From: Lacrimispora sp. 210928-DFI.3.58
GTDB lineage: Bacteria > Bacillota > Clostridia > Lachnospirales > Lachnospiraceae
DNA length: 64,000 bases
Reading direction: 5' to 3'
Assembly (NCBI RefSeq): GCF_020554865.1
Contig: NZ_JAJCIC010000006.1
Location: 1-64,000 of the forward strand
The notes under the pieces are model-generated. The model was not told where the DNA came from. It made no database searches and worked only from the letters and a program-made list of their open reading frames with translations. A program made the translations under genes and the position numbers. Below are positions 25,660 through 33,292 of this stretch, piece by piece (position 1 is the first letter of the stretch; each line of letters starts with the position of its first letter).

Positions 25660-26802
25660 CTATTTTAACAAATTGCCGGAAATGACCATTTGCTGTACCT
25701 GGCTGGTTCCTTCATACAGGGTCATGATCCTGGCGTCACGGTACAGCCGCTCCACTCTGTATTCCTTCATGTAGCCATAGCCTCCATGGATCTGGATCGC
25801 CTTTGCGGCAACCCGGTTTGCCATCTCCGATGTGAAATATTTACACATGGAGCATTTCATAGGAGCATCCTTTGCTCCCGCATCCTTCTCAATGGCAGTG
25901 CTGTAGATCAGCTCGCGGGCAGCCGCGATCTCTGTCGCCATATCTGCGATCATAAAGCTGATCGCCTGATTTTTGCAGATCGGTTTGCCAAACTGCTTTC
26001 TCTGCTTTGCGTAGCTTATGGATTCCTCCAGGCAGGCCTGGGCAATTCCCAGAGACTGGGCCGCAACGCCCAGACGTCCTCCGTTCAATGTCTTCATAGC
26101 TGCTGCAAAGCCTTTGTCAAGAGGCCCCAACAGCTGTGTCTTCGGTACGCGGACATTTTCAAATACGATATCGCTGGTGGGATATCCGTTGATCCCCATC
26201 TTGTTCTCGTGTTTGCCTATGGAAATGCCGGGAAGCTTGAGATCAACGATAAACATGGAGATCCCCTTGTTTCCCTTCAGGGCAGGATTCGTCCTCGCAT
26301 ATACAATGGCATAGTCCGAGATCGGAGCTCCTGAGATAAAGCATTTCCGCCCATTTAATATGTAGTCTTCCCCATCCTTTACCGCCCTGGTCATCAGGCT
26401 CCCTGCATCAGAGCCCGCTCCCGGCTCTGTCAGTGCAAAACAGAAATTCTTTTCCCCTGACGCCAGCAGGGGAATATAGGTCTTCTTCTGTTCCTCCGAG
26501 CCATAAGACAGCAGCGCCCCGCAGCCCAGAGAATTGGGAGTATTGGCATAGATGGCCAAAACAGGACTCACGCGGGCAAATTCCTCCACCATCAGGACGT
26601 ACGCCAGCGTATCTCCTCCCTGGCCGCCATATTCCTCCGGGATCTTACAGCCCAGGAAACCATATTTTGCCATTTTATCGTGCATATCCCAATCAAATCC
26701 GCCCTCGCGGTCTAATCTGTCCTGGAGCTCTGCTGTAAACTCCGTCTCCGCAAAATTGCGGAAATTTTTCCTCATTAATTCATATTCCGGTGAAAGGATC
26801 AT
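25660..26802 (-). CDS. Acyl-CoA dehydrogenase
   Basis: The 380-residue flavoprotein has standard acyl-CoA dehydrogenase blocks: FCFALTEPGAGSDAGSLMTRAV, YILNGRKCFISGAPISDYAIVYART, GQGGDTLAYVLMVEE and a C-terminal IQIHGGYGYMKEYRVERLYRDARIMTLYEGTSQVQQMVI with the catalytic Glu in YEGTS. It oxidises an acyl-CoA to an enoyl-CoA or, with bifurcating EtfAB, reduces the enoyl-CoA. Its ATG overlaps the stop of the PK_C-like gene (ATGA). The true acyl group is unknown. Confidence 0.94.
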   Translation of the reverse strand: MILSPEYELMRKNFRNFAETEFTAELQDRLDREGGFDWDMHDKMAKYGFLGCKIPEEYGGQGGDTLAYVLMVEEFARVSPVLAIYANTPNSLGCGALLSYGSEEQKKTYIPLLASGEKNFCFALTEPGAGSDAGSLMTRAVKDGEDYILNGRKCFISGAPISDYAIVYARTNPALKGNKGISMFIVDLKLPGISIGKHENKMGINGYPTSDIVFENVRVPKTQLLGPLDKGFAAAMKTLNGGRLGVAAQSLGIAQACLEESISYAKQRKQFGKPICKNQAISFMIADMATEIAAARELIYSTAIEKDAGAKDAPMKCSMCKYFTSEMANRVAAKAIQIHGGYGYMKEYRVERLYRDARIMTLYEGTSQVQQMVISGNLLK

Positions 26803-27389
26803 TCTTTTCCTCCTTTTCCTATTTGCGCTTTGCCCGGCACTATGGGCTTGCAGAGTATCTCGTCAATCCGTGTATCCAAAAAAACGGCAGTATACGCGGG
26901 CCTGAGGATGAGGGCAGTATCTGCGCCGCGGCTGGTTCCGGCAACGGCCATCACCGGCTCCCCGTAGGGTACAGCCCCGCAGTCCGCCGCCATGATGGCA
27001 GACTCAATGGCAGCCTTTGTCCCGCGTCCGAACATCATAAGCGTCTTTGCCGCCGCCTCCACTGGCCCGATGCCTCCAAAGGCCCTGGAAAATGCCCGCT
27101 CTCCTCCGCTGAGGCAATGGGCCGCTATGATGATTCTGACTCCCCTCTCCTCCAGCTGGCGGCGCACCACCTCCTCCATCGTCTGCTTACCGATCTCAAA
27201 ATATCCGTATACAAGGGAAACACAGATAACTGTCATCCCTTCTATATCCATATCCAACAGTTTTTTTACGGTCTCCCCCGTATTTGACGCAACGATGATG
27301 CAGTTAATACCGCGCCTCCTTGCTCCTTCCAATGCAATGCTCAGCGCCTCATCCGTATTCGCTGGTCCTGGCTTTTCAAAAATATGCAT
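26799..27389 (-). CDS. Stand-alone pyruvate kinase C-terminal-like protein
   Basis: From the ATG at 27389 the protein has 196 residues and looks like the PK_C (pyruvate kinase alpha/beta) fold without any catalytic barrel: MHIFEKPGPANTDEALSIALEGARRRG, CIIVASNTGETVKKLLD, TVICVSLVYGYFEIGKQTM and a tail ending in EPVMAVAGTSRGADTALILRPAYT. The frame stays open to 27449, but that would run into the enoyl-CoA hydratase gene and no RBS supports it. The RBS for 27389 is itself weak (GGGAG adjacent, AGGAG further up). In pyruvate kinases this domain binds allosteric effectors, so a ligand-sensing role is possible. The function is unknown. Confidence 0.75.
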   Translation of the reverse strand: MHIFEKPGPANTDEALSIALEGARRRGINCIIVASNTGETVKKLLDMDIEGMTVICVSLVYGYFEIGKQTMEEVVRRQLEERGVRIIIAAHCLSGGERAFSRAFGGIGPVEAAAKTLMMFGRGTKAAIESAIMAADCGAVPYGEPVMAVAGTSRGADTALILRPAYTAVFLDTRIDEILCKPIVPGKAQIGKGGKE

Positions 27390-27405
27390 CTCCCGTGCTT
27401 TTCTC

Positions 27406-28188
27406 CTATCTTCTGCGATACTCCGGCCTGCGTTTTTCCTTAAAGGCACGCATGCCCTCTATGCGGTCCTCTGTAGAAAAGATCACCCCCGCCATCAGGC
27501 CTTCCATATCAAGTCCATCCTGCAGGTTCGTATCCATGGAGGCTCGTATGGCGCGCTTTGCCATTGCGATCGCCAGCGGCGCCTTCTCAAGCAGCGTCTC
27601 AGCCAGCTTTTCTGCCTCCTCCATGAGCTGTGCCTGGGGTACCACCTTCATCACCAGGCCGAAATCCTGGGCCTCTTTGGCATTTAAGCGCCTTCCCGCC
27701 AGGATCATCTCCTTTGCCCTGCCCACTCCGATCATGCGGGCCAGCCGCTGTGTACCGCCTGCTCCGGGGATGATCCCCAATCCCGTTTCCGGAAAGGCGA
27801 AGGCCGCGTTTTCTGAGGCAATGCGGATGTCACAGCCCAGGGCAAGCTCCAGTCCCCCTCCAAACGCATATCCATTGATGGCTGCAATCACTGGTTTTGT
27901 AGATTTCTCCAGCTTATTTGTTATGTATAACAGTCCCCGTGCAAACACTTCTGACAGGGCATCGCGATCTGCCAGGGAACGGACATCGGAACCTGCACAA
28001 AAGGCCTTTTCACCGGCTCCGGTGATAACTAAAACCTTCAAGTGGTCCGCCGATTCAAAATAATCACAGAATGCTTCTATCTCTGTCCATGACTCCGGAT
28101 CCAGGGCATTTAAGACCTGGGGCCGGTTAATCGTGAACCATGCAATTCCTGACTCCTCCTTCAATAAATAGCTTTTTCCCTGCTTCAT
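27406..28188 (-). CDS. Enoyl-CoA hydratase/isomerase (crotonase family)
   Basis: The 260-residue crotonase has an oxyanion-hole motif KAFCAGSDV, INGYAFGGGLELALGCDIRIASENAAFAFPETGLGIIPGAGGTQRL with both glutamates used by hydratases, and a C-terminal trimerisation helix ending FKEKRRPEYRRR. Hydration of an enoyl-CoA is the default prediction. The ATG overlaps the CoA-transferase stop by four bases. Confidence 0.92.
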   Translation of the reverse strand: MKQGKSYLLKEESGIAWFTINRPQVLNALDPESWTEIEAFCDYFESADHLKVLVITGAGEKAFCAGSDVRSLADRDALSEVFARGLLYITNKLEKSTKPVIAAINGYAFGGGLELALGCDIRIASENAAFAFPETGLGIIPGAGGTQRLARMIGVGRAKEMILAGRRLNAKEAQDFGLVMKVVPQAQLMEEAEKLAETLLEKAPLAIAMAKRAIRASMDTNLQDGLDMEGLMAGVIFSTEDRIEGMRAFKEKRRPEYRRR

Positions 28189-29789
28189 GTTGCACTCCCT
28201 TCCTCTTCCAGCTTTTGATCCCCAGACGGAAACCTCTCCTTCAGCCCGATCAGCTCCTCCTTAAACAGCGACTCATCCATGATCTTTAAGTCCGGAGAAA
28301 TGAGAGGAGCAAATTCCATTAATTTCAAGATATCCCTCTCAAGCTCCACGCCCGGAGCGATCTCCGTGAGCATCAGTCCATCCCTTGTGAGCTCAAATAC
28401 GGCCCGCTCCGTGACAAACAGTACCTGCTGCCCGCATTTTGCCCCAAAGCTTCCGCTGTAAGTGACCTGCTCCAGATGATCCACAAATTTCAGGTTCCTT
28501 CCCTCCTGGAGTATGTGAAGCCTTCCCTCCTGAAAGGTCTCCCTGAGCCCTCCGGCTGTGAATGTACCGCAGTAAATGAGCTTTGGAGTCCGCTGGGAAA
28601 TATTGATGAATCCGCCGCAGCCTGTTACCTTTCCGGAGAATTTTGAAACGTTCACATCTCCAAACCGGTTTGTCTGGGCTAATCCCAAAAATGCAATGTC
28701 GAGGCCTCCGCCGTCATAAAAGTCAAACTGAGGCGACTGCTCCAGGACACCGCTAAAATTGCGCGCTGCGCCAAAGCCAAGGCCCTTGCAGGCCTGACCG
28801 CCAAAAATGCCGCTTTCTAATGTAAGGGTGATCTGCCTTCCGCAGCCCTCCTCCTCTGCCACTGCACCCACATATTCAGGTGTTCCTATCCCCAGATTGA
28901 CCACTGCATTGGGCGTAAGCTCCAGAGCACATCTTCTTGCGATCACCTTTTTCGCATCTAAGGGCAATGGCGCGTTTTGCTCTGCCGGGACAATGATGTC
29001 CCCGGACAGGGCCTTATCATAATAGCAGTCAGAGGATTGCTTGTGGTAAGAAACAGGATCCGAGGTCTGCACCACTGCATCTACAAAGATCCCCGGCACA
29101 TGGATCTTATTTGGCATAAGCGTTCCCGCAGGAACAATGTGCTTGACCTGGGCGATCACCTTGCCTCCTGAGGCCTTTGCAGCCATGGCGATAAGACGGA
29201 TATCCGTGGGAACCGCCTCATCCTCAATGCTTATATTTCCCTCTGTGTCCCCGCAGGTGCCTCGTATGATCCCCACATCGATCTTGGGAGCGGGATAAAA
29301 GAGGTACTCCTCCTCTTTGATATTGATCACTTCCACCAGATCCCGGTCAGTGACCGCATTCATCCTGCCCCCCTCCAGACGGGGATCCACATACGTATGA
29401 AGTCCCACCTGGGAGATGGCCCCCGGCAGTCCCTCTACCCTGCTGCGGAACATTTTCTGCAAAATGCCCTGGGGAAGATTGTACGCCTTCACTTTATTTT
29501 CAAAAATAAGCTGTCCCAGATTAACCGCAGCCCCATAATGTCCTGCCACTGCGCAGTCCAGAAAGCCCTCATGGGCAAAGTGATCCACCCCATGTCCATG
29601 CCAGTCGCTCATGCCCGAACCATAGTACAGCGTCAGATGGTTTGGACTGCCTGTCTGCAAAAACCGCTCCTCCAGCCCCACAGAGATTTCCTCTGCATGG
29701 CCGCAGAGGCCAAATCCGCTTGTTGCAACCGTATCACCGGAATGGATCAGATCCAGCGCGGCCTCCAGCTTGTAAACCTTATTCCCCAT
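28185..29789 (-). CDS. Fused-subunit CoA-transferase (acetate/propionate type, family I)
   Basis: This 534-residue single-chain family I CoA-transferase carries the alpha half (residues 1-270, with SGFGLCGHAEEI and LGQLIFENKVKAYNLPQG) and the beta half with the catalytic glutamate in LTLESGIFGG. It matches YdiF/propionate CoA-transferase in layout. It would activate a carboxylic acid by taking CoA from acetyl-CoA or another acyl-CoA, feeding the hydratase and dehydrogenase encoded after it. It starts 19 bp after the MaoC gene. Confidence 0.92.
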   Translation of the reverse strand: MGNKVYKLEAALDLIHSGDTVATSGFGLCGHAEEISVGLEERFLQTGSPNHLTLYYGSGMSDWHGHGVDHFAHEGFLDCAVAGHYGAAVNLGQLIFENKVKAYNLPQGILQKMFRSRVEGLPGAISQVGLHTYVDPRLEGGRMNAVTDRDLVEVINIKEEEYLFYPAPKIDVGIIRGTCGDTEGNISIEDEAVPTDIRLIAMAAKASGGKVIAQVKHIVPAGTLMPNKIHVPGIFVDAVVQTSDPVSYHKQSSDCYYDKALSGDIIVPAEQNAPLPLDAKKVIARRCALELTPNAVVNLGIGTPEYVGAVAEEEGCGRQITLTLESGIFGGQACKGLGFGAARNFSGVLEQSPQFDFYDGGGLDIAFLGLAQTNRFGDVNVSKFSGKVTGCGGFINISQRTPKLIYCGTFTAGGLRETFQEGRLHILQEGRNLKFVDHLEQVTYSGSFGAKCGQQVLFVTERAVFELTRDGLMLTEIAPGVELERDILKLMEFAPLISPDLKIMDESLFKEELIGLKERFPSGDQKLEEEGSAT

Positions 29790-29808
29790 ATAGTAATTCT
29801 CCTTCCCC

Positions 29809-30255
29809 TTAAGCCTGTTTCCCTGAGGCTTCTTCCTTTGGCAGGATCTTTGTGTAGATCTGGCCGTCTACCAGAAGAGTCCCGTCCTGATTCGTGGCGT
29901 AGCCCCTGGTGACCAAGATCTGCTTTCCCTGCTTCTTCTCTAAGATCTCAACCGTAAATGTAACCGTGTCTCCTATTTTTGCAGGAGCTAAAAATCTCTG
30001 GTTATGGCCGGCATATACTGCGCCGCTGCCGAAAAACGGGCCGCTGCTGGCACTTAAGATAGCGGTGATCAAAAGCCCCTGGGCAATACGTGTGCCAAAC
30101 ATGGTGGTCTTTGCATAAAGCTCATTGAGATGCAGCGGACTGAAATCCCCTGTGAGACCAGCATAATTGAGTACGTCTGTCTCTGTGATCGTACGGCTGT
30201 ATTCCGTTTTGTCCCCTACATGAAATTCATCAAAAGTCTTGTGTTCGTATGCCAT
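29809..30255 (-). CDS. MaoC-like hot-dog hydratase
   Basis: The 148-residue protein has the R-specific hydratase motif TGDFSPLHLNELYA (Asp...His pair), GTRIAQGLLITAILS and RFLAPAKIGDTVTFTVEI. MaoC enzymes hydrate enoyl-CoAs to (R)-3-hydroxyacyl-CoAs or dehydrate them. Its presence next to a crotonase, with the opposite stereochemistry, suggests epimerisation of a hydroxyacyl-CoA or two hydration steps. It is first in the operon with GGAGGAAAAGAACG before the ATG. Confidence 0.9.
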   Translation of the reverse strand: MAYEHKTFDEFHVGDKTEYSRTITETDVLNYAGLTGDFSPLHLNELYAKTTMFGTRIAQGLLITAILSASSGPFFGSGAVYAGHNQRFLAPAKIGDTVTFTVEILEKKQGKQILVTRGYATNQDGTLLVDGQIYTKILPKEEASGKQA

Positions 30256-30295
30256 CGTTCTTTTCCTCCGCCTTCTTTGTTAATATGTAATTACA

Positions 30296-30346
30296 ACATT
30301 ATGTTTTTACATTAATTATTATAACAAATAAGGCACGAAAATACAA
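30296..30346 (-). promoter_or_regulatory. MaoC operon promoter with the shared GntR operator
   Basis: On the minus strand TTGTAT (30341-30346), a 17-bp spacer and TATAAT (30318-30323) precede ACATTATGTTTTTACATT (30296-30313, plus-strand reading). This 18-mer differs by one base from the one in the SDR promoter and stands at the same distance from the -10. Adjacent TATGTAATTACA may give extra half-sites. Confidence 0.8.
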
Positions 30347-30364
30347 GCTCCATTTTATGAAATC

Positions 30365-30413
30365 AAAAACACATCCCTTCGGCTCAAATCTGCCTTTGAG
30401 CCGAAGGGATGTG
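30365..30413 (-). terminator. Terminator of the CAP-domain gene
   Basis: A perfect 19-bp stem, CACATCCCTTCGGCTCAAA (30370-30388) with its complement at 30395-30413 and a six-base loop, leads on the minus strand into TTTTTGATT. It ends the CAP-domain transcript and insulates the MaoC promoter. Confidence 0.8.
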
Positions 30414-30476
30414 CTGACAATGAGATCTGGAAGTCCTGTGAAGGGCCGTTTCAGATATCATATAGGAAACTGGATG

Positions 30477-31250
30477 TTATCTTGTAAACAGCTGAGTCCA
30501 ATAATGAACACCTGACGGACTCACGTAATGGCCTACGCCTATGGATGTGAAATTCTGATCCAGGATATTGGCGCGGTGACCGGAGCTGTTCATCCACTGC
30601 TCCATAACCTGCTCTGCGCTTGTCTGTCCGTAGGCAATATTTTCACCGGAACGGCTGTATGTAAGGCCTGCCTCTGTGAGGGCTGTGGAAAAGCTGCTTC
30701 CATTTGGCCTGGTGTGGGAGAAGGAGGCTGTCAGCTCCTCTGCCCTTGTCCGGGCTGCGCTGGCTGCCTTTGTATTCCATGTAAGAGGGGACAGGCCGGC
30801 CTTTGCACGCTCTTTATTTACCAGCTCTGCCACCTGTGCCGCCAGAGAATCGCTGCTTTCGGTCACATCCGGAATCGTCTCATCCGGGGCCGTCTGATCC
30901 GGTACCGTATGGTCTGGTATCATTTCGTCCGGCGTTGTCTGTACTGGAGGAATCTGTCCTGGTACTCCTTGCCCCGGAAGCATCTGCCCCGGCTGCATCT
31001 GTCCAGGTATCATTTCACCCGTCCCGCCGCCATTTCCCGGAATCAGGCAGTCAGAACCCAGGATCTCTGCCAGATTATCACAATTCACCTGCATCCCCGC
31101 CAGGATCCCCTTAGAAGGATTTCCTCCGATCACAAGCTTCTGCCCTGCCCCCGGAACTTTACATACAATGTTTGCTGCCATCGCTGTCATAGGGCTTGCT
31201 GCTGTAACTGCCAATGCGGCCGCTAAACCATAGATTCCTGTTTTTCTCAT
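30477..31250 (-). CDS. Secreted CAP (SCP/PR-1)-domain protein
   Basis: The 257-residue protein starts with a signal peptide (about residues 1-26, ending MTAMAAN), then a short domain with two cysteines, then a linker of degenerate five-residue repeats of the form PGQxx and PDxxx (about residues 75-130), and a CAP domain at 135-257. The CAP motifs are LVNKERAKAGLSPLTWN, FSHTRPNG, GENIAYGQ, HRANILDQNFTSIGVG and HYWTQLFTR. The Clostridia/Bacillus YkwD-like group has unknown biochemical roles and is often linked to spores or the cell surface. It is transcribed alone. Confidence 0.9.
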   Translation of the reverse strand: MRKTGIYGLAAALAVTAASPMTAMAANIVCKVPGAGQKLVIGGNPSKGILAGMQVNCDNLAEILGSDCLIPGNGGGTGEMIPGQMQPGQMLPGQGVPGQIPPVQTTPDEMIPDHTVPDQTAPDETIPDVTESSDSLAAQVAELVNKERAKAGLSPLTWNTKAASAARTRAEELTASFSHTRPNGSSFSTALTEAGLTYSRSGENIAYGQTSAEQVMEQWMNSSGHRANILDQNFTSIGVGHYVSPSGVHYWTQLFTR

Positions 31251-31371
31251 GATGTTACCTCCTTATTTGTTACATAAATATTACATTTCTGTTACAAATA
31301 GATCATAACATAAAATTACTGGTAATCCTACAGGGAATGTCTGGTAATTATACCGGAAAATGGCAGAAAAA

Positions 31372-31445
31372 GGCCGGAGACATTTTCCTGACTCCGGCCC
31401 GTACTTTTATGTCGATCCGACAAAACGCCTCTCTGGCGCGTTTTG
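31372..31445. repeat. Two hairpins upstream of the CAP-domain gene
   Basis: GGCCGGAG (31372-31379) pairs with CTCCGGCC (31392-31399), followed on the plus strand by GTACTTTT. CAAAACGC (31421-31428) pairs with GCGTTTTG (31438-31445). Neither is a strong terminator for the pgi transcript, which would pass them on the minus strand. With the next element they fill the 306-bp gap between the CAP-domain gene and pgi; no ORF is seen there. Confidence 0.45.
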
Positions 31446-31462
31446 CTGGATACTGTGTAATT

Positions 31463-31551
31463 GTAACAGTTCAGACGGGGTATCTTCTTGCCCGGCCAGG
31501 CCGGACAAGAAGCATCGGATATCCATCCGATGTGGAAATCTGAACTGTTAC
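31463..31551. repeat. Three-way-junction element with TAACAGTTCAG ends (copy 3)
   Basis: GTAACAGTTCAGA (31463-31475) is exactly complementary to 31539-31551. Two clean hairpins fill the interior: CTTCTTG...CAAGAAG around GGCC-A-GGCC (31484-31512) and CATCGGAT/ATCCGATG (31513-31532). The flanks GTGTAATT and GTGCAATT are near-identical direct repeats, a possible 8-bp target duplication. The element ends six bases before the pgi stop codon on the minus strand, so it is the first part of the pgi 3' untranslated region. It has no T-run. Confidence 0.65.
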
Positions 31552-31557
31552 GTGCAA

Positions 31558-33138
31558 TTAAATATTCAGCAGATCACTGAATTCCTTCAATGCTCCGTCT
31601 GTATCATGTGCAAGCACACGCTTTGCCAATATCTTGCCAAGCTGTACGCCCTCCTGGTCAAAGCTGTTCACATTCCATACAAAGCCCTGGAACATAACCT
31701 TGTTTTCAAAGTGGGACAGAAGCGCGCCCACTGATCTGGGATTTACCTGGTCGCCGATAATAATACTGGACGGACGTCCTCCCTCAAAGTTCTTATTGCG
31801 GTTCTCATCTGACTTACCGCATGCAAATGCCACGATCTGGGCAGCCACATTCGCGCACAGCTTCTGCTGGCTTGTGCTTTCCTCGATCACGACATCCACA
31901 CCCATCTGATTGTTCTTGAAGCCGATAAACTGAAGGGGCACAATGTCAGTTCCCTGATGAAGGAGCTGATAGAAGGAATGCTGTCCGTTTGTTCCGGGTT
32001 CACCAAAGATCACAGGGCCTGTCTGATAATTTACCCGCTCGCCAAAACGGTTTACACATTTACCATTGGATTCCATATCCAGCTGCTGCAGATGCGCCGG
32101 GAAACGGTTTAATGCCTGGGAGTATGGAAGAACTGCTGTACACAGATAGCCAAGCACATTGCGCTCGTAAACGCCGATCAATGCATCCAGCATGGCAGGA
32201 TTCTTTAATACATCCTTATTCATGGCCAGCTTGTCTTCTTCTGCTGCACCCTCCAGGAACTGTGCAAATACCTCAGGTCCAAATGCCAGTGACAATACGG
32301 CTCCGCCCACTGCTGAACTGGAGGAGTAACGTCCTCCGATATAATCATCCATAAAGAAGGCAGCCAGATAATCATCGCTCTTTGCCAGAGGAGAGGTCTC
32401 ACTGGTAACGGCAACCATATGTTTGGAGGCGTCTAATCCTGCATTTTTCAGTGCATCCTTCACAAAGGATTCGTTTGTCAAAGTCTCCAGCGTAGTACCG
32501 GATTTGGAAACAAGGATAAAGAGGGAATGTGCTACGTCGATGGAATCCAACACTGCAGCTGCATCATCCGGATCTACATTGCTGATGAATTTTGCCTGCA
32601 TTTTAAGTGTATTCTGCTTCTTAGCCCAGTTCTCAAGAGCCAGATAAATCGCACGTGGTCCGAGATCACTGCCGCCAATACCAATCTGCACAACCGTAGT
32701 GAATTTCTCACCTGCTGCATTTGTGATCTCTCCTGCATGCACCTTGTTTGCGAACTCGGTGATCTTCTTCTGCTGCTCCACATAGAAGGTGCGCTTATCA
32801 ACGCCGTCCGCCTGAACAGCCTCGCCCAGCTGTCCACGGGTCAGATGATGAAGCACAAGGCGCTTCTCACCGGTATTTACCACTGCGCCGTTGTAAAGAA
32901 CTTGAAATTTATCTGCAAGCTGAGCTTCCTCTGCCAGCTTTACAAGATCGGCCAGGATCGCGTCATCCACCTGCTTTGCAGCATAGTTATAAACAAAACC
33001 CTCTGCCATCGGAACGCTGTACTTTTTTACACGCTCTGATCCGTTCTCTCCAGACATCGCCTCCACGAGATTTACACGCTCTGCCTTTAAAAGCTCCTGA
33101 TAGGAAGCAAGCGTATCTAAGTTGTTCCAGTTGATCAT
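31558..33138 (-). CDS. pgi: Glucose-6-phosphate isomerase
   Basis: Pgi interconverts glucose-6-P and fructose-6-P. From the ATG at 33138 (GGGGGA seven bases upstream) it has 526 residues, longer than the ~450-residue form of many Firmicutes. Family motifs: VVQIGIGGSDLGPRAIYLAL, FILVSKSGTTLETLTN, GGRYSSSSAVGG, QQLDMESNGK (catalytic Glu region), HQGTD (His) and the second signature near FVWNVNSFDQEGVQLGKILA (Lys). It is transcribed alone from a strong promoter and borders the AT-rich island. Confidence 0.96.
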   Translation of the reverse strand: MINWNNLDTLASYQELLKAERVNLVEAMSGENGSERVKKYSVPMAEGFVYNYAAKQVDDAILADLVKLAEEAQLADKFQVLYNGAVVNTGEKRLVLHHLTRGQLGEAVQADGVDKRTFYVEQQKKITEFANKVHAGEITNAAGEKFTTVVQIGIGGSDLGPRAIYLALENWAKKQNTLKMQAKFISNVDPDDAAAVLDSIDVAHSLFILVSKSGTTLETLTNESFVKDALKNAGLDASKHMVAVTSETSPLAKSDDYLAAFFMDDYIGGRYSSSSAVGGAVLSLAFGPEVFAQFLEGAAEEDKLAMNKDVLKNPAMLDALIGVYERNVLGYLCTAVLPYSQALNRFPAHLQQLDMESNGKCVNRFGERVNYQTGPVIFGEPGTNGQHSFYQLLHQGTDIVPLQFIGFKNNQMGVDVVIEESTSQQKLCANVAAQIVAFACGKSDENRNKNFEGGRPSSIIIGDQVNPRSVGALLSHFENKVMFQGFVWNVNSFDQEGVQLGKILAKRVLAHDTDGALKEFSDLLNI

Positions 33139-33203
33139 GATAGATTCCCCCTTAAGATTAATATTGGATGGTATTGACCGCACAAATATCGTTGATCGAA
33201 ATA

Positions 33204-33232
33204 ATTATACTATTAAATCCGGTTTTCTTCAA
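33204..33232 (-). promoter_or_regulatory. pgi promoter
   Basis: On the minus strand TTGAAG (33227-33232), a 17-bp spacer and TATAAT (33204-33209) lie about 65 bp before the pgi start. No hairpin terminator for the upstream island operon is visible between 33233 and 33292. Confidence 0.72.
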
Positions 33233-33292
33233 GCATCTGTATACGGTGTGGGGATAATTTTCTCAAGGGGAAGCAGAGCAATCGGAACTCTT

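Noticed and set aside
33233-33292. Integration site at the edge of the AT-rich island
   Set aside because: No tRNA, direct repeat or integrase is present at either edge, so no attachment site is claimed.
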